Both the position numbers and the translations under genes were made by a program. The notes below the pieces were generated by a model. The model was not told where the DNA came from. It worked only from the letters and a program-made list of their open reading frames with translations, and made no database searches. From NCBI GenBank assembly GCA_963674555.1, contig OY771429.1, positions 1,674,001 to 1,738,000 of the forward strand: DNA of 64,000 nt, given 5' to 3'. Shown here piece after piece: positions 15,554-24,375 of the stretch (position 1 is the first letter of the stretch; every line of letters starts with the position of its first letter). Origin of the DNA: JBGMEA01 sp963674555. GTDB lineage: Bacteria > Bacillota > Clostridia > Eubacteriales > Anaerofustaceae.

Positions 15554-17461
15554 ATGATCAAACGATTTACAGCTGAAAGCCGAATAAAAGATGTACTCAA
15601 TAATCCGATCGGAAGCGACTTGATGCGTACGGTCATGTGTTATAAAAAATTTGACAAAAGATTTTTTAAGATACCGTTGACAAAAAATATGAAATTAAAG
15701 AGTTTAGTGAAGTACACCAAAGGCGCAGTCGATGATGACTTGATCAAATTATTTTGCGATAAGCTGAATGCTTACGCGAAAGAAAAGGTCATATCAGGTG
15801 ATACGGTCAAAGAGACATGGTGGAAAGAGGCCGTGGTATATCAGATATATCCCAGAAGTTTCATGGATTCGAACAATGACGGCATAGGAGATCTGAACGG
15901 GGTGCGCTCTAAATTAAACCATTTGGAACAACTCGGCGTGGATGTCATCTGGATCTGCCCTTTTTATGATTCACCGAATAAAGATAACGGATATGATGTG
16001 CGCGATTATCAAGCGATCATGCAAGAGTTCGGCACAATGGATGATTTTGATGTATTACTCGAAGATATACACAGCAGAGGGATGAAGCTTATTATTGATC
16101 TTGTCATGAATCATACATCCGATGAGCACGAATGGTTCCAAAAGGCCCTGCAAGATAAAAACAGCTATGAACGGGATTATTATATTTTCAGAAAAGGCAA
16201 AGAAGACGGACCGCCGAATAATTGGAGTTCGGTATTTTGGGGAGCGGCATGGGACTACGACGAAAAAAGCGATGAGTGGTATCTGCATACATTTTCAAAA
16301 AGTCAACCCGATCTGAATTGGGCCAATCCGAATTTGCGTCACCACTTGTATCAGATCATCAATTGGTGGTTGGATAAAGGCGTGGACGGATTCCGTTTGG
16401 ACGTGATCAATTACATCGCGAAAGGTACGGATCTTCCCGATGGTAATCCGATCGTCGGAGAATGGACAAAAGTCGTCGGCATGGAACATTACACGTTCAA
16501 TCCGTCCGTGCATAAATATCTTCGAGAAATGAATATGAATACGTTCGCGAATCATGATATGATGACCGTCGGTGAAACGGCAAGTGTCGGACTGCAAATA
16601 AGCAGACTTTTTTCGGATGAGTCGCGCAATGAACTCAATATGGTTTTTCATTTCGGGCATCTTGATATGCCGGGTAAAAGCCGTTTTGAAGAGTATGATT
16701 ACGATCTGAACTATTACAAGCAATATATGTTGCCTTGGCAAACCGAACTAGGCAGAACATGCAGACAGACCTTATTTTATAATAATCACGACAACCCTCG
16801 CATGCTCTCAAAGATCGGTAAAGACCACGTGCAGAAAGACCATTTGGCAAAAATGCTTGCGCTATTACAATTGACACTTTCGGGAACGCCTTTTATTTAT
16901 CAAGGCGATGAGATCGGTATGATCAATTCCGTCTTTGAAAAACTTGAAGATTTCAGGGATATCGATACGATCAACCTTTACCATGAACTGAAAGGCACGA
17001 TGCCCGAAGACGAGCTTATCAAAAAACTCAATGCGGGCACACGCGATCACGCGCGTACGCCTATGCAGTGGGACGAAACAAAATATGCGGGATTCTCGCA
17101 ACACGAACCGTGGATCGCTGTGAACCCTGATCATATTTATACGAATGTGAAAGAAAGTGTGCAAAACGAGAATTCGATCTTCCATTTCTACAGACAGATG
17201 ATCGCTATCCGCAGAAATACAAAAGCACTCATTTACGGTGATTTTATCCCGGTAAGAAGACATTCTAAAAATGTTTTTGCATACTATAAAGAATATCAAG
17301 GTGAGAAATATTTCATCGAGATCAATATGACCGATAAAAAAGTACAGCATGTGACGATCAGCGAAAGTCTTCGATTGATCTTTTCAAACTATGATTATCA
17401 CAATAAAAAAGTTTTACTTCCGTATGAAGCAAACTTGTTTCAAGTCGTGGACGAAAAATAA
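15554..17461 (+). CDS. GH13 alpha-glucosidase (oligo-1,6-glucosidase type) with N-terminal accessory module
   Basis: 635 residues; catalytic barrel starts at WWKEAVVYQIYPRSF (89-103). GH13 regions in order: DLVMNHTSDEH, GFRLDVINYI (nucleophile Asp), VGETA (acid/base Glu) and NHDNPR. The SFMDSNNDGIGDLNG calcium-loop segment is that of oligo-1,6-glucosidases and trehalose-6-phosphate hydrolases. No signal peptide: cytoplasmic, on small alpha-glucosides. Residues 1-85 form a helical domain (FTAESRIKDVLNNPIG ... MKLKSLVKYTKGAVD) not found in typical family members but similar to the tail of the adjacent GH3 enzyme. Twelve bases separate the two genes, one operon. Confidence 0.93.
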   Translation: MIKRFTAESRIKDVLNNPIGSDLMRTVMCYKKFDKRFFKIPLTKNMKLKSLVKYTKGAVDDDLIKLFCDKLNAYAKEKVISGDTVKETWWKEAVVYQIYPRSFMDSNNDGIGDLNGVRSKLNHLEQLGVDVIWICPFYDSPNKDNGYDVRDYQAIMQEFGTMDDFDVLLEDIHSRGMKLIIDLVMNHTSDEHEWFQKALQDKNSYERDYYIFRKGKEDGPPNNWSSVFWGAAWDYDEKSDEWYLHTFSKSQPDLNWANPNLRHHLYQIINWWLDKGVDGFRLDVINYIAKGTDLPDGNPIVGEWTKVVGMEHYTFNPSVHKYLREMNMNTFANHDMMTVGETASVGLQISRLFSDESRNELNMVFHFGHLDMPGKSRFEEYDYDLNYYKQYMLPWQTELGRTCRQTLFYNNHDNPRMLSKIGKDHVQKDHLAKMLALLQLTLSGTPFIYQGDEIGMINSVFEKLEDFRDIDTINLYHELKGTMPEDELIKKLNAGTRDHARTPMQWDETKYAGFSQHEPWIAVNPDHIYTNVKESVQNENSIFHFYRQMIAIRRNTKALIYGDFIPVRRHSKNVFAYYKEYQGEKYFIEINMTDKKVQHVTISESLRLIFSNYDYHNKKVLLPYEANLFQVVDEK

Positions 17462-17473
17462 TCAGAGGTAAAC

Positions 17474-19963
17474 ATGGACCCGATCATTAGAGAAATACTT
17501 GACAAAATGACATTAAAAGAAAAGGCTGCGCTTTGTTCGGGGGCGGATTTTTGGCATACCGTATCATTCAAACATCTTAAATTAAACAGTCTTAGGATGA
17601 GTGACGGTCCGCATGGATTGCGTAAAGCGACCGACAACGAACCTTCGGAACCCGAACAGGATAAGAGCCTGCCCGCGACATGTTTTCCGACCGCTTCGGC
17701 ATTGGCGGCTTCTTGGAATCCAGATATGATCGAACGCATCGCAGGCGCGATCGCAGAAGAATGCAGAGAAGAAAACGTCGATCTTTTATTGGGCCCTGGG
17801 ATCAATATCAAACGCTCTCCGCTTTGCGGCAGAAACTTCGAATACTTCTCCGAGGACCCTTTTTTAACGTCCGTATTGGCAGAGCATTTTATTAAAGGCG
17901 TTCAATCCAGCGGTGTCGGTGCAATCGTAAAACATTTCGCGGCAAATCAACAAGAGTACAGGCGAATGGTGACAGACAGTCTGATCGATATGCGTGCGTT
18001 AAGAGAGATCTATCTGTACGCTTTTGAAAAAGTTATAAAAAATGCGCGCCCATGGGGTGTGATGAGTTCTTACAATAAACTTAACGGTACGTATGCAAGC
18101 GAAAATAAGTTCTTGCTTACAACATTATTGCGCGATGAATGGGGATTTGACGGAGTCGTTATGAGTGATTGGGGCGCTGTCAATGATATCGTATATTCTA
18201 TCGCAGCCGGTTTAAATTTGGAAATGCCTTCAAGCGGCGGCATCAATCCCGAGCGTATCGTATACGCAGTCAAGAACAAAAAACTTTCGATCGAAAAACT
18301 CGATAAAGCAGTCAGCGATATCATTAGACTTATAATTAAAGCGAACCGCGGAAAATCGGTCTTGTACATGCATGATATGTTTGCGAACCATGTTTTGGCA
18401 AAAGAAGCAGCGGAAGAATGTATCGTGTTATTGAAGAATCAGGATAATCTTTTACCGCTCGGACAAAACGAAAAGATCGCGCTTGTCGGAGAGATGGCTG
18501 TTAAACCGCGTTATCAAGGCGTAGGCAGTTCAAAAGTAAACACCATATCAGTATTGACAGCGAAAGAAGAAATGTCTTATTTCAACGCTCAGCTCACGTA
18601 CTCGCGCGGATATGATCTGTGTTCGGATCAAGTCGATATCGAACTGCAAAACGAAGCGATCAGCATCGCCGAGGAAGCGGATAAAGTTGTGATATTTGCG
18701 GGATTACCGGAAAGCTGGGAAGCGGAAGGTATGGACAGAGCAAGTATGGATCTTCCGATAAGCCATACGCTCCTGATACGAAAAATCGCTAAAGTCAATC
18801 CAAATACGATCGTTGTTCTTTCAAACGGCGCTCCGGTTGCGATGCCTTGGATCGATGAAGTAAAGGGTGTTGTAGAGGGGTATTTGACCGGACAAGCGTC
18901 CGCAGGCGCAATGGCTGGTATCTTATTCGGCGAACGATCTCCAAGCGGTAAACTTGCGGAAACATTCCCGCTTACGCTTAAAGATACACCGACTTACTCG
19001 ACATTTCCCGGCGGTCCGAAGATCGTACCCTATAAGGAAAGTATTTACGTCGGGTATCGCTATTATCAAAAAGCACACAGAGATGTATTGTTCCCGTTCG
19101 GTTACGGATTAAGCTATACGTCATTTGCGTATTCAAATTTGCGTATTTCTTCGGATAGTGTCGATAAAGACGCTTATCTCAGCGTCACATTTGATATCGA
19201 AAATACGGGAGATTTCCCGGGAAAAGAAATATGCCAGTTATATATACGTCATCTCGATCCGCCGATCTTTAAACCGCTCACGGAACTGAAGGGATTCGAT
19301 AAGATCTTTTTGTATCCCAGCGAAAAGAAAAGTGTAACGCTGGATCTGGAATACAATGATTTTGCATTTTACGATGTGAAAATAGGGGATTGGAATGTGT
19401 TAGACGGAGACTATCAGATCTACATCGGCGCTTCATCCGAAGATATTCGTTTAACTGCATCCGTGCATGTAAACGGAACAACAGATTACCGTCCGCAATT
19501 CCACGGTAAAGAGATCATTTCTTATGAGTCCTTGCCAAATCGTACACTTTCGATACCGGATCTCGAGTTTAAACGCATATACGGTAGAGAGTTTCCCGAA
19601 AACCAACCGGCTAAAGAGGGTCAATTCAATTTGGAAACGACTATCGGTGAGATCAAGTATACGAAGTACGGCAAGTGGGTATATCGCTATATCCTAAGAC
19701 AGCAAATGAAAAGAGCAGATACAAAGAAAGCAAAACGTGAGCCCCAGACCGATAAATCAGGTTGTGCTGACAGCATGCTTAAAGCGCGCATCGCAAGGAT
19801 AGAATCGATGCCGATCAGAAGCCTTGTCCTTTTCAGTGGAGGTAAATTCGATTATACGGCTGCACGTGCTCTTCTGATGATACTCAACGGAAAAGAAGGT
19901 GGCTTGAAGAAATTGCGTGAAGCTTATTTAGCAAGAAAGAAGATCAATAAAACACACAGATAA
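17474..19963 (+). CDS. GH3 beta-glucosidase with C-terminal accessory module
   Basis: 829 residues. GH3 N-terminal barrel with SDGPHGLRKA, GPGINIKRSPLCGRNFEY, KHFAANQQE and the nucleophile in VVMSDWGAV; GH3 C-domain with KNQDNLLPL and AEGMDRASMDLP; fibronectin-III-like domain near 560-650 (FPFGYGLSYTSFAY, ENTGDFPGKEICQLYI). No signal peptide, so intracellular. Residues about 718-829 form an extra domain (FNLETTIGEIKYTKYG ... MPIRSLVLFSGGKFD) echoing the N-terminus of the preceding GH13 protein. Likely works on beta-glucosides in the same sugar-use operon. Confidence 0.94.
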   Translation: MDPIIREILDKMTLKEKAALCSGADFWHTVSFKHLKLNSLRMSDGPHGLRKATDNEPSEPEQDKSLPATCFPTASALAASWNPDMIERIAGAIAEECREENVDLLLGPGINIKRSPLCGRNFEYFSEDPFLTSVLAEHFIKGVQSSGVGAIVKHFAANQQEYRRMVTDSLIDMRALREIYLYAFEKVIKNARPWGVMSSYNKLNGTYASENKFLLTTLLRDEWGFDGVVMSDWGAVNDIVYSIAAGLNLEMPSSGGINPERIVYAVKNKKLSIEKLDKAVSDIIRLIIKANRGKSVLYMHDMFANHVLAKEAAEECIVLLKNQDNLLPLGQNEKIALVGEMAVKPRYQGVGSSKVNTISVLTAKEEMSYFNAQLTYSRGYDLCSDQVDIELQNEAISIAEEADKVVIFAGLPESWEAEGMDRASMDLPISHTLLIRKIAKVNPNTIVVLSNGAPVAMPWIDEVKGVVEGYLTGQASAGAMAGILFGERSPSGKLAETFPLTLKDTPTYSTFPGGPKIVPYKESIYVGYRYYQKAHRDVLFPFGYGLSYTSFAYSNLRISSDSVDKDAYLSVTFDIENTGDFPGKEICQLYIRHLDPPIFKPLTELKGFDKIFLYPSEKKSVTLDLEYNDFAFYDVKIGDWNVLDGDYQIYIGASSEDIRLTASVHVNGTTDYRPQFHGKEIISYESLPNRTLSIPDLEFKRIYGREFPENQPAKEGQFNLETTIGEIKYTKYGKWVYRYILRQQMKRADTKKAKREPQTDKSGCADSMLKARIARIESMPIRSLVLFSGGKFDYTAARALLMILNGKEGGLKKLREAYLARKKINKTHR

Positions 19964-20020
19964 ATCGCCTGTAAGAAAGCTTATGAAGATTATCTTTTAC
20001 ATTGTTATAATAAATAAAAA

Positions 20021-20051
20021 AAAAGCCGTACACATGATGTGTACGGCTTTT
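20021..20051. terminator. bidirectional terminator between convergent genes
   Basis: AAAAGCCGTACACA (20021-20034), short TGA-type loop, TGTGTACGGCTTTT. A-run on one side and T-run on the other let it stop both the GH3 transcript and the minus-strand GGDEF transcript. Confidence 0.9.
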
Positions 20052-20057
20052 GTGCTA

Positions 20058-21728
20058 TCAACTGTGGTTCATTTGTGTTTTGACAGTGTCTATGAATATG
20101 CGCACAATGTCCGGATCAAACTGAGATCCGCTGCATTTTGCCAATTCATCGAATGCCTCCGCGTGTGTCTTCATTGTCTGGTAAGGACGGTGTGAAGTCA
20201 TAGCGTCAAAACTGTCGGCTATCGTTAAAACGCGCGCAAGATATGTGATCTCTTCGCCTTTAAGATTCATAGGGTATCCAGTGCCGTCATAACGTTCGTG
20301 ATGTTGCATGATGATCGGAACAACATCAGTCAATACGGAAACGCTGTTGATGATCTCGGCACCGTTCTTCGAATGGTTCTTTAAGATCTCCCACTCGGAA
20401 TCCGTCAGTTTACCTGTCTTGATCAAGATCTCTTCGGGGATATTGATCTTTCCTAAATCATGCATATAGGCTGCGTAAATAAAAGTTTTTTTCGTTTCCG
20501 CGTCCAAACCCAATCGGTCAGCCATCATTTCACAATAAGAAACCACGCGTTCGATATGGCTGTAGGTATATCTGTCTTTTGCATTGATCACAGCGATCAA
20601 TGTTCTGATAGATGCAATGATCTCAAGATCGTTTTCGCTGACGTCTTTTTGCAGATCATCCAATATTGAATAATACGGTTGTACCGTGTTCCTGCTTAAG
20701 AATTTCGCTCTGTACAAGGCTTCGTCTGCGTATTTTATCAAATCGATCTCATTTGTCGCGTTATCGGGGTAGACCGAAACGCCGATCGATATTGTCAAGC
20801 GTTCGTTCGGCAAATATTCTTCGCCGACGAATTCTTCCGTCCAAACTGCCAAGCGTACGCGTTCCGCAATACGCAGGGCTTCTTCTTGTTCCGTATTCGG
20901 AAGGATAACAGCAAATTCTTCGCCTCCGTAACGGGAGACGATGTCTGTCGCGCGTACGGAATTTTTGATCAATTCAGCTATGGTTTTTAAGACCTCATCA
21001 CCCTCTTGGTGACCGTTTAAATCATTATAATATTTAAAGTAGTCCAGATCCATGAACAACAAAGCCAGCGGTTGATTTCGCTCCTGTGCGTCACTGAAAT
21101 ATTCTTCGATCATGTCGTAAAAGTATCGATGGTTGTACAGTCCTGTTAATCCGTCGTAATGAACTAATCCTTTTAACATATCGATATGTTCTTGTTCCGT
21201 ACGGACATAAAGTCCGATCGTCCAAGCTATAATAATGAAAGCACAGGTGAGTACAATGTCACTTTCAAAATAGGCATTTGTGGAACCAGCGGGTACGAAT
21301 ATTAAATCGATCGCTAAAATGAACGAAGAAGATAGTCCAGCTATAAACATTCCTATTTTTGTTCCGGATTCAATACATGAAGCTATGATGACAAAAAGAA
21401 ATAAGAATTTATAATTGCTTGCGTAATTGCCTGTAAGAATAATTGCTAAAGTTGTTATAAAAAAGAAAATAAAAGGTTGTATCCAAGTAATGATAAAATG
21501 ATTATTTTGCATTTTAGTTTGAATGAAATTCCAAGCAAAATATACAAAAAGTAGTATGATAAGAACCGCGAAAAAAATAAAGCCATCATTTGTTAATAAA
21601 TAATAAAGCTGTTTGTCTTTAAAATAATATTGAAAAAAGGCTATAGCTGAAAAAACCAATGATGCAATTTTTACAATGTGCAATAATTGATTAATCGTGA
21701 AGCCTTTATTTTTGTCATAATTTGTCAT
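20058..21728 (-). CDS. membrane GGDEF plus HD-GYP protein
   Basis: 556 residues. About six membrane helices in the first 175 residues, then GGDEF (about 195-355) with intact RYGGEEF and an RxxD inhibition site (RATD, five residues before GGEEF), then HD-GYP (about 375-550) with YMHDLGKI and HHERYDGTGYP. It therefore carries motifs for both making and degrading c-di-GMP. GGAGG precedes the ATG. It lies directly downstream of the agr operon, separated by a 32-bp palindrome, and reads the same way. Confidence 0.93.
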   Translation of the reverse strand: MTNYDKNKGFTINQLLHIVKIASLVFSAIAFFQYYFKDKQLYYLLTNDGFIFFAVLIILLFVYFAWNFIQTKMQNNHFIITWIQPFIFFFITTLAIILTGNYASNYKFLFLFVIIASCIESGTKIGMFIAGLSSSFILAIDLIFVPAGSTNAYFESDIVLTCAFIIIAWTIGLYVRTEQEHIDMLKGLVHYDGLTGLYNHRYFYDMIEEYFSDAQERNQPLALLFMDLDYFKYYNDLNGHQEGDEVLKTIAELIKNSVRATDIVSRYGGEEFAVILPNTEQEEALRIAERVRLAVWTEEFVGEEYLPNERLTISIGVSVYPDNATNEIDLIKYADEALYRAKFLSRNTVQPYYSILDDLQKDVSENDLEIIASIRTLIAVINAKDRYTYSHIERVVSYCEMMADRLGLDAETKKTFIYAAYMHDLGKINIPEEILIKTGKLTDSEWEILKNHSKNGAEIINSVSVLTDVVPIIMQHHERYDGTGYPMNLKGEEITYLARVLTIADSFDAMTSHRPYQTMKTHAEAFDELAKCSGSQFDPDIVRIFIDTVKTQMNHS

Positions 21729-21765
21729 ATAGACCTCCGCATACTATCTCTGCCCCCTTTGAGGG

Positions 21766-21797
21766 GAGTGCTTAATTAATTAATTAATTAAGCACTC
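21766..21797. terminator. 32-bp perfect palindrome, probable agr-operon terminator
   Basis: GAGTGCTTAATTAATT followed by its exact reverse complement, ending GCACTC. The centre is four tandem TTAA units. There is no T-run after the stem on the minus strand, so it may instead protect the mRNA end or bind a protein. A smaller CCCC-TTTGA-GGGG hairpin adjoins it at 21754-21766. Confidence 0.6.
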
Positions 21798-21805
21798 GGA
21801 AGCAA

Positions 21806-21931
21806 CTATACTTCTCTCAAAGATTGGGGTTCTTCCGGTTGATAGAACCAGAAAAAACATGCAGAAGTTGCCATGACTGTTGCAACAACTGTAGCTGCTG
21901 CTGCCAGAGAAGCGTATAAAGCTTTCTTCAT
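21806..21931 (-). CDS. agrD: AgrD-type cyclic lactone autoinducer peptide precursor
   Basis: 41 residues. A positively charged amphipathic leader (MKKALYASLAAAATVVATVM) is followed by the signal core SACFFWF and the acidic recognition tail YQPEEPQSL, the layout of clostridial AgrD. By analogy the mature signal would be a five-residue thiolactone ring from Cys25 to Phe29 (C-F-F-W-F). Start at 21931 is fixed by AAGGAGGTG seven bases upstream; longer in-frame starts have no ribosome site. It is the last gene of the operon, after agrB. Confidence 0.9.
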   Translation of the reverse strand: MKKALYASLAAAATVVATVMATSACFFWFYQPEEPQSLREV

Positions 21932-21999
21932 AGTAGCACCTCCTTTCGAACTATATAGGTTAATTGCTCTATAAGGTGAAACTTCTGTTAAGTTAGCGT

Positions 22000-22623
22000 T
22001 CAAAAAAATGAATTGATAATACTTGTTATTTTTGCTCCCAACTTAGTCAAAGTTAAAATTTGCCACAAAACACCGAAAATTAAACTTATATATATCCCTA
22101 TATAGAATATATTATTACTGCCTATAAACAGAGAAAATATCGAAAATACTGCATAAAGTGATATTACAATAAAAGAAGCTTTTTTCATCCGTTTACGTTT
22201 TTCTGTAGTTACTATTGGTTTATTAGGTGTGTCTACCGGTGCTAATCTGTAAATTGTTAAATATGCAAAAGCATATGTGATAATGCCTAATAAGGTTAAG
22301 ATTTCTAGGGATATACTCGGTGCCAATATATATTTTGCAATACTTGCGAATCCAACACTATAGATAACACCTATTGCGGTGCACAACTCAAGTGTTTTAG
22401 CATGACTGCCTCCACTGTATTTTCGTAAAATACTGACTGAAAAAGTAATGATGAGCGCTTCGATCCATACACCTGCTAATATGCCTATTATCGTAATTAA
22501 TATAATCGTAACGACTATTTGAGTAATCGCAATCATTCCGTAGGCAATGACTGCTTCTTGTTCTTCATCATAATGCAGAGATTTAGCGAGATTTGCAGCG
22601 ATCTTGCGTGCAATTTTTTCCAT
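22000..22623 (-). CDS. agrB: AgrB-type peptide-processing membrane protease
   Basis: 207 residues, the usual AgrB length, with five to six membrane helices. Catalytic pair His74 (YSGGSHAKT) and Cys81 (LELCTAIG) stand where S. aureus AgrB has His77 and Cys84. It removes the AgrD tail and closes the thiolactone. Two bases separate it from the upstream membrane-protein gene, showing one transcript. No AgrC kinase or AgrA regulator gene is adjacent. Confidence 0.92.
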   Translation of the reverse strand: MEKIARKIAANLAKSLHYDEEQEAVIAYGMIAITQIVVTIILITIIGILAGVWIEALIITFSVSILRKYSGGSHAKTLELCTAIGVIYSVGFASIAKYILAPSISLEILTLLGIITYAFAYLTIYRLAPVDTPNKPIVTTEKRKRMKKASFIVISLYAVFSIFSLFIGSNNIFYIGIYISLIFGVLWQILTLTKLGAKITSIINSFF

Positions 22624-22625
22624 AG

Positions 22626-23123
22626 TTACCCTTTTGCTTTTATGTTGTTTTTAAAAGTATAATTCATTAATAATTTTATCAGCAAGACTATGGATCCAAA
22701 TATAACAGTTGATGGTATTCCGCAAATACTTCTACCAAAGGGATCCATCAAAAGTATTTGAATTCTTTCTGTATCGTATAACCATCCTAATAACATAAAT
22801 CCAATTAGTTCACTTACTAACACAATAATAATCATTATGAACGCAGAAATCAGTGTCTTAAATATTTCTGTGTTACATAATATTTTAAAAGCAATTACCG
22901 TAATCAAAAGATTAAATAAAGTGACCGCACCTGTACTTATACAAATGCTTCTTAAAAGATAAATGCTACTGAAATGTATTAAACAAAGTCCAAGATATTT
23001 TTTAAATGATATTTTGGTTTTACTGAGAAGAAATACACCATACACAGAAAGTAATGTCTCAGGAATCGCTTTGATTAACACCTCATAGATACTATAGAAT
23101 ACTATATGCATATTATCCCACAT
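22626..23123 (-). CDS. agr-operon membrane protein B, sensor-domain-like without kinase
   Basis: 165 residues (or 161 from the second Met), five to six membrane helices. It is a paralogue of the next upstream gene: IKAIPETLLSVYGVFLLSK matches VKGIPEGFLFAWAMFVFTR, and YDTERIQILL ... GRSICGIPSTVIFG matches YGTEKTITLL ... GKTIYGIPSTFFFA. The IPE-L...K start and length resemble the membrane half of AgrC-like GHKL kinases, but there is no histidine-kinase domain. Function unknown; a role in signal reception or in AgrB/AgrD function is inference. Confidence 0.7.
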   Translation of the reverse strand: MWDNMHIVFYSIYEVLIKAIPETLLSVYGVFLLSKTKISFKKYLGLCLIHFSSIYLLRSICISTGAVTLFNLLITVIAFKILCNTEIFKTLISAFIMIIIVLVSELIGFMLLGWLYDTERIQILLMDPFGRSICGIPSTVIFGSIVLLIKLLMNYTFKNNIKAKG

Positions 23124-23147
23124 TTCAATCGTCGGAATCAGATGTAA

Positions 23148-23660
23148 TCATTTGCGTCGATCTGTTTTGCTGGTTTGATTTTCATCCTCTTCTTTTGCTT
23201 GCTCTTTTTTTCTTATAACAAATCTAGCTATCAAAATTATAAGTGCAAAGAAAAATGTTGAAGGTATTCCGTAAATTGTTTTCCCCATTGTTGAAGTGAG
23301 TAATGTAATCGTTTTTTCTGTCCCGTATATGGATCTTAATAAAAGGATATTCATTTCTTCACTTATAAAAAGTATTATTGTTACGCCAAGTGCAGACAAG
23401 ATAACTCGTGTAATGTCTACTTTGCATATTGAGATAAAGAGTATAATCAAGACCAAAAGTGATAACATTGTGTTAACACCGTAATTGATCGGTAATAATC
23501 TGATTGCATATGTTGTTATTGATGAAGCCAAACTGATTAAGATGTACTTCTTTTTATCCATTTCAGTGCGGGTAAAGACAAACATTGCCCACGCAAATAA
23601 AAAACCTTCCGGGATACCTTTAACAACAAATTCAATTAAACTTGCAGATAATAGTGACAT
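23148..23660 (-). CDS. agr-operon membrane protein A, sensor-domain-like without kinase
   Basis: 170 residues from ATG 23660, chosen because AGAGGAAGG lies just upstream; an in-frame ATG at 23693 would overlap the previous gene and has no ribosome site. Five to six membrane helices, then a short charged cytoplasmic tail (KKEQAKEEDENQTSKTDRRK). Segments IEFVVKGIPEGFL, AIRLLPINYGVNTML and TIYGIPSTFFF recall the membrane sensor halves of peptide-responsive GHKL kinases. Paralogue of protein B; the two may form a heteromer. No enzymatic motif. Confidence 0.7.
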   Translation of the reverse strand: MSLLSASLIEFVVKGIPEGFLFAWAMFVFTRTEMDKKKYILISLASSITTYAIRLLPINYGVNTMLSLLVLIILFISICKVDITRVILSALGVTIILFISEEMNILLLRSIYGTEKTITLLTSTMGKTIYGIPSTFFFALIILIARFVIRKKEQAKEEDENQTSKTDRRK

Positions 23661-23677
23661 AGTGTACCTTCCTCTAA

Positions 23678-24238
23678 TTAATTGATATGACATGATGGGT
23701 CGTATTTTTTGTTAACGGCTTTAATTAATGCATACAGCATAAGAAAAGCGAAGACATGTATCAACACATCACCCGGACTCATGATACTGTAACCGACATC
23801 TATCCAATCGGTCAGTATTTTCCAGTTGGTATCGATACCCCCCAATACATGGATATCATTCACTATGTCGAATGTATCCGGTTTCACATAACCCGTCCAA
23901 TACGATAGTGTAGGAAAAACCGGCATCTTGCCATTGTTCTGTGATATGACAAATCTGTTCAGTAGTGTCCCGAGCATCATCGAACCCGAACCTATCAGAG
24001 CGGGTTTGTATAATTCAAAAGCGAACATCGCAAACAGAAAAGAAAGCGAGTGTGCGATCCGAAAAAACTCGGTATACCGAACAAAATCGTAGTTGCCCGC
24101 AAATATCGTGATCTGCAAGCCTATATAAGCCAATTCGGCTAACAATATCGGATAAAAAGTCCATGTGTAAAATAAATACTTGATCTTATATTTTTTTATT
24201 TTTGCAAGCGTTATAACTGCCAGCACTTCCAAAATCAT
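23678..24238 (-). CDS. DUF5317-like membrane protein
   Basis: 186 residues with about five membrane helices. NNGKMPVFP, WKILTDWIDVGYSIMSPGDVLIHVFAF and the long linker between them match the DUF5317 pattern (NG-MPV ... D ... SxGDxLI). First gene of the agr operon, directly behind its promoter. DUF5317 has no known function; its placement with AgrBD suggests a role in the same signalling process, as inference only. Confidence 0.6.
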   Translation of the reverse strand: MILEVLAVITLAKIKKYKIKYLFYTWTFYPILLAELAYIGLQITIFAGNYDFVRYTEFFRIAHSLSFLFAMFAFELYKPALIGSGSMMLGTLLNRFVISQNNGKMPVFPTLSYWTGYVKPDTFDIVNDIHVLGGIDTNWKILTDWIDVGYSIMSPGDVLIHVFAFLMLYALIKAVNKKYDPSCHIN

Positions 24239-24271
24239 ATATTTTACCCATTTTACGATACTGTTTGAATC

Positions 24272-24299
24272 ATTATATCATTTTTGAATAAGAATTCAA
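24272..24299 (-). promoter_or_regulatory. agr-operon promoter with palindrome over the -35
   Basis: Minus strand TTGAAT (24299-24294), 16-base spacer, TATAAT (24277-24272). TTGAAT-TCTT-ATTCAA (24299-24284) is a palindrome covering the -35 and part of the spacer, a possible operator. Start codon lies 34 bases beyond the -10. Confidence 0.65.
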
Positions 24300-24375
24300 T
24301 GATAATTACGCATAAACATAGGGGATTAAGCAGAAAATTACCTAAAAATCAGCTATTATATATGATATATGATAA

